A stretch of 64,000 bases of DNA from Gammaproteobacteria bacterium (GTDB lineage: Bacteria; Pseudomonadota; Gammaproteobacteria; Eutrophobiales; Eutrophobiaceae). Positions 60,753 through 64,000 of the stretch are shown here, piece after piece. The stretch lies in the NCBI GenBank assembly GCA_028279365.1, contig JANQNX010000007.1:95175-159174 (forward strand). The letters run 5' to 3'. The position numbers and the translations under genes were made by a program. Under the pieces are notes generated by a model. It was not told where the DNA came from, did no database searches, and was given only the letters and a program-made list of their open reading frames with translations. Numbering within the stretch: the first letter of the stretch is position 1; every line of letters begins with the position of its first letter.

Positions 60753-62738
60753 ATGCTAACACAAAGTTCGTCATTCATTTTAGATACAGAAAGCAATAAC
60801 AATATTGCTCAGGCGTGGGAGGCCTTTACCGGGTCAACTGACACAAAGCCTGTAAAAGTACGCCCAATCATCAGTAATAGCTGGCTGCAAAGTCGTGCGT
60901 TGGGTATACGGCCCGAGACTGAGCGTGCGCCTACCGTTATTCCGGCCGATGAAATCGAGGAAAACATTCGTACCAGCGATCTCGGCATTGCCGGCACATC
61001 CGTACTCAATGGACTGTCTGATATTTTACATGACACGAAACATGTCGTTGTGTTGGCAGATGCCGAAGGCCGGATTCTGTACTCCGTTGGCCACAAGCAA
61101 GTACAGGATAAGCTGGAAAAAATAAATTTCAGACCGGGCGGTGTTTGGTCTGAGGAAACGGTTGGCCCCAATGGTGTCGGGACTTCGTTAGCGTTAAAAC
61201 GTCCCGAAATCGTCATGGGCTATGAACATTATTGCAAAGGTTGGCATCCTTGGGTGTGTTATGGCGCACCAATTATCGATGAAACCAACCAATCGGTAAG
61301 GGGAACGATTGATATTACCGGGCCGGTTGAAGGTATTAATCGTGAAGCGATGGCGTTATCGATGTCCGTCGCCCAATCGGTGCAGTCAGGTTTGTCTATT
61401 ATTGGTTTTCGTCGGCGCGAAATCTTGCATGATATAGCGAGAAAAGAACTAAAACGTTGGCCCAACAACGGTATTATAGCTAGCGATGAGAATGGTTATA
61501 TCGTTGATTACAACTCTCAGGCAATTGAATATCTGAATCTGGATCCAATGAGTTTTTCTTATCGCTCTCTCCATCAGTTATTGCCAAGGTTGACCGATGC
61601 GTTCACGGAAATTAAAAAACACAAGTCTCAGCAGGAATTGTTGATTCACGCTAGCGATAATCATTCATTTTTTACCAATCGAATCACACTGCTGCCAGTC
61701 ATTAAGGATGACAAATATATCGGTATGAAAATGATCGTCGCAGTGGTTAACGATGATCAGAAAAAACGCTTAAAACATGGTCCTGCCCAGAAAAAGCCAC
61801 AATCAAAATATTCTCTGGCTAATATAAAAGGCAACTCCAAGAAGATGGAGGCGGCCAAGCGTTTTGCAAAAGCAGCGGCGTGTGATCCGCTGTGCAGTAA
61901 TATATTGCTTATCGGCGAGACCGGTACCGGTAAAGAATTGTTTGCACATGCTATTCATTCGGAGAGTAGTCGACGTAATCAGGCTTTTATTGAGATTAAT
62001 TGCGCGGCGATTCCGAAGGATTTGATTGAGAGTGAGCTGTTTGGCTATGTGTCCGGTGCGTTCACGGGAGCAAACCGTGAGGGTATGAAAGGCAAATTCG
62101 AGTTGGCCCACAACGGTACCTTATTTCTGGACGAGATAAATTCCATGAGCATGGAAATGCAATCAAAATTGCTCAGAGTGCTTGATTCAATGGAAATTAC
62201 CCAGATAGGTGGTGCTACGCCTGTTTCATTAGATGTGCGTATCATTGCTGCGGCAAATGAGAATATTCAAACCGAACTTGATCATAGAATGTTTCGTTCT
62301 GATCTATTCCATCGACTTAGTGTATTGGAAATTTATGTACCGAACTTGTCAGAACGCGGTAATGATATTATCGAACTGGCCAATGATTTTCTGCGAACCG
62401 AATGCAGTATTGCTGGTAAACCTACACTTGAGTTAACCCCGGAAGTGGAACAACGACTGCTTGGTTACAAATGGCCTGGTAACGTCAGGGAATTACAAAA
62501 TCTGTGCCGACGGTGGGTGTTAGCGGTCACTGATAGCAAAGTATGCGTGAAGGATCTACCTGAGAAGATGCTGAAGTTTGACATGCATCACGAATCGATT
62601 CGCGGAAAGAGCCTCCATTCTATTGGTGATGAAATGATTAAACGCACGCTCGAACAAACAAATAATAATATCTCTGAAGCTGCCAGAATACTGGGTATAG
62701 ATCGAACAACCATCTACCGGCGAAAGCGAAACTGGTAG
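60753..62738 (+). CDS. Sigma-54-dependent transcriptional activator (AcoR type)
   Basis: I chose the ATG at 60753, which has AGGAGAT just upstream, not the leader ATG at 60681. The 661-residue protein has a GAF-like sensor (about 60-210, with GVGTSLALKRPEIVMGYEHY), a PAS-like domain (about 230-330), the AAA+ domain with Walker A GETGTGKE (near 388), the sigma-54 contact loop GAFTGA (near 435), the GTLFLDEI strand and the arginine fingers region, and a Fis-type helix-turn-helix (SEAARILGIDRTTIYRRKR). AcoR-type activators sense small metabolites. The target is not known. Confidence 0.93.
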   Translation: MLTQSSSFILDTESNNNIAQAWEAFTGSTDTKPVKVRPIISNSWLQSRALGIRPETERAPTVIPADEIEENIRTSDLGIAGTSVLNGLSDILHDTKHVVVLADAEGRILYSVGHKQVQDKLEKINFRPGGVWSEETVGPNGVGTSLALKRPEIVMGYEHYCKGWHPWVCYGAPIIDETNQSVRGTIDITGPVEGINREAMALSMSVAQSVQSGLSIIGFRRREILHDIARKELKRWPNNGIIASDENGYIVDYNSQAIEYLNLDPMSFSYRSLHQLLPRLTDAFTEIKKHKSQQELLIHASDNHSFFTNRITLLPVIKDDKYIGMKMIVAVVNDDQKKRLKHGPAQKKPQSKYSLANIKGNSKKMEAAKRFAKAAACDPLCSNILLIGETGTGKELFAHAIHSESSRRNQAFIEINCAAIPKDLIESELFGYVSGAFTGANREGMKGKFELAHNGTLFLDEINSMSMEMQSKLLRVLDSMEITQIGGATPVSLDVRIIAAANENIQTELDHRMFRSDLFHRLSVLEIYVPNLSERGNDIIELANDFLRTECSIAGKPTLELTPEVEQRLLGYKWPGNVRELQNLCRRWVLAVTDSKVCVKDLPEKMLKFDMHHESIRGKSLHSIGDEMIKRTLEQTNNNISEAARILGIDRTTIYRRKRNW

Positions 62739-62750
62739 AGAAACAACAGT

Positions 62751-62779
62751 TAATTATGTTGCATAATGCAACATAATTA
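62751..62779. promoter_or_regulatory. 29-base perfect palindrome downstream of the regulator
   Basis: TAATTATGTTGCAT and ATGCAACATAATTA are exact inverted copies of 14 bases with one central base. No T run follows, so it is not a typical terminator. It shares TGTTGCA with the region before the regulator and is a candidate binding site (upstream activating sequence). Confidence 0.55.
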
Positions 62780-63180
62780 TACTTCGAATAAAACGCTGCC
62801 AGTGCTGATGCCAGATAAATTCGTTTCGATGGTCGTGGTTCATTTGGGCAAAGTAAACCCCTGGTTCATCGATTTCCTGTTAATCGAAAGAACATTTTTG
62901 AGCCCGATTATTCGTCTCAATAGCGATTTTTGGCGATTTGTTAATGATATGCCGTTAAGACTCCAGCCAATAGTCGACTTTTCACATAAGTCTATTTGGT
63001 TTAAATGATTGCTTTTGTATTTCATGCTGTTCATCGAGGATAACTATGCTTAGTTAAAATCACCACCATCTGAGACCCGCAAATCCTAGTTTTTCGTGTA
63101 TTAGAAATTGTATTTTTCCAAGCCTAGATAATGAAGAAAAATCTATAAAAAACAATAAGATAAAAAGTTGTAAAAAAAAT
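62780..63180. other. Spacer between the regulator and the rRNA promoter
   Basis: Becomes increasingly AT-rich toward the right, with A tracts from about 63130 to 63180 that could serve as an UP element for the rRNA promoter. An 80-codon frame (62766-63008) lacks a ribosome-binding site and family features. No clear -24/-12 sigma-54 promoter was found. Confidence 0.4.
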
Positions 63181-63191
63181 GTAAAGATTTG

Positions 63192-63219
63192 TTGACCACC
63201 TGACTTCGATCTGTATAAT
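63192..63219 (+). promoter_or_regulatory. Ribosomal RNA operon promoter
   Basis: TTGACC (63192-63197) and TATAAT (63214-63219) with a 16-base spacer, A tracts just upstream (UP element) and a GC-rich discriminator GCCGC after the -10, all typical of growth-rate-regulated rRNA promoters. Start near 63226. Confidence 0.85.
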
Positions 63220-63229
63220 GCCGCTTCCC

Positions 63230-63288
63230 GATTGGGGCTAACCAATCCTGTTCTTTAACAATTTCTGATCAAGTAATTTGTGTGGGCG
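63230..63288 (+). promoter_or_regulatory. rRNA leader antitermination region (boxB-boxA-boxC)
   Basis: A hairpin GATTGG / CCAATC (63230-63247, boxB), then TGTTCTTTAACA (63249-63260, boxA) and TGTGTGGGCG (63279-63288, boxC). These are the Nus-factor elements of rRNA leaders. They confirm the transcript runs rightward into 16S. Confidence 0.85.
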
Positions 63289-63418
63289 CTTACGTCGATG
63301 GCTTATATCACCAATAAATTTCGGTGGAAGCTAAATTGATGTAGCGTCAAATCACGTCAATTTTTTAAAACAGTAACCATCGAGCCTAGATTTGCTGCCA
63401 TAAGCAGCTAACATGATT

Positions 63419-64000
<582 letters not shown>

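Noticed and set aside
62766..63008. 80-codon frame downstream of the sigma-54 regulator
   Set aside because: Its start lies inside the palindrome without a ribosome-binding site, and the product has no family features.

Overview
The window is a 64 kb piece of a gammaproteobacterial chromosome of moderate GC. The evidence is the gene order mnmG-rsmG-parA-parB-atpIBEFHAGDC-glmU, the tyrS / M23 peptidase / anmK / erpA / argC neighbourhood with an rRNA operon beyond tyrS, and the first 582 bases of a proteobacterial-type 16S gene at the right edge. I do not assign a genus.

Left part (1-14.3 kb): the 3' part of a giant two-partner-secretion exoprotein (glycine-rich inserts, then YDG/MBG repeats) and its FhaC/ShlB-type transporter. 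After these come a chemotaxis receptor with its sensor at the C-terminus, an unrecognised small protein, a PiT phosphate transporter and an exported thioredoxin-like protein. From 14.4 to 29.5 kb is housekeeping: gamma-carbonic anhydrase, speE, mnmG-rsmG, parAB, the whole F1Fo ATP synthase operon (interrupted between atpA and atpG by a palindromic repeat element), glmU and a convergent exported truncated globin.

Accessory part (29.5-45.4 kb): AT-rich DNA with two tiny ORFs leads into an 8.8 kb gene for a secreted SpvB/TcdB-RHS giant protein with fibronectin III, Calx-beta and FG-GAP repeats and a variable C-terminal tip. A DUF3592 membrane protein follows on the other strand. Next is a DUF3034 protein facing a tight three-gene operon: a secreted cupredoxin, a transmembrane receptor Ser/Thr kinase carrying a degenerate cyclase domain, and an outer-membrane barrel. 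I regard this operon as the best candidate for an under-described signalling system.

Right part (45.4-64 kb): nitrilase-rraA-SIMPL-membrane protein; an OmpW-like protein behind a perfect CRP-type site; hemL-thiE-thiD, rubredoxin, hemJ, a TlpA-type thioredoxin and a DUF4126 protein; argC preceded by a possible short attenuated transcript; a DUF6776-like protein, bactofilin, erpA, anmK and an M23 peptidase (envelope and Fe-S functions); tyrS; a sigma-54 activator flanked by related palindromes; and the promoter, antitermination leader and start of an rRNA operon.
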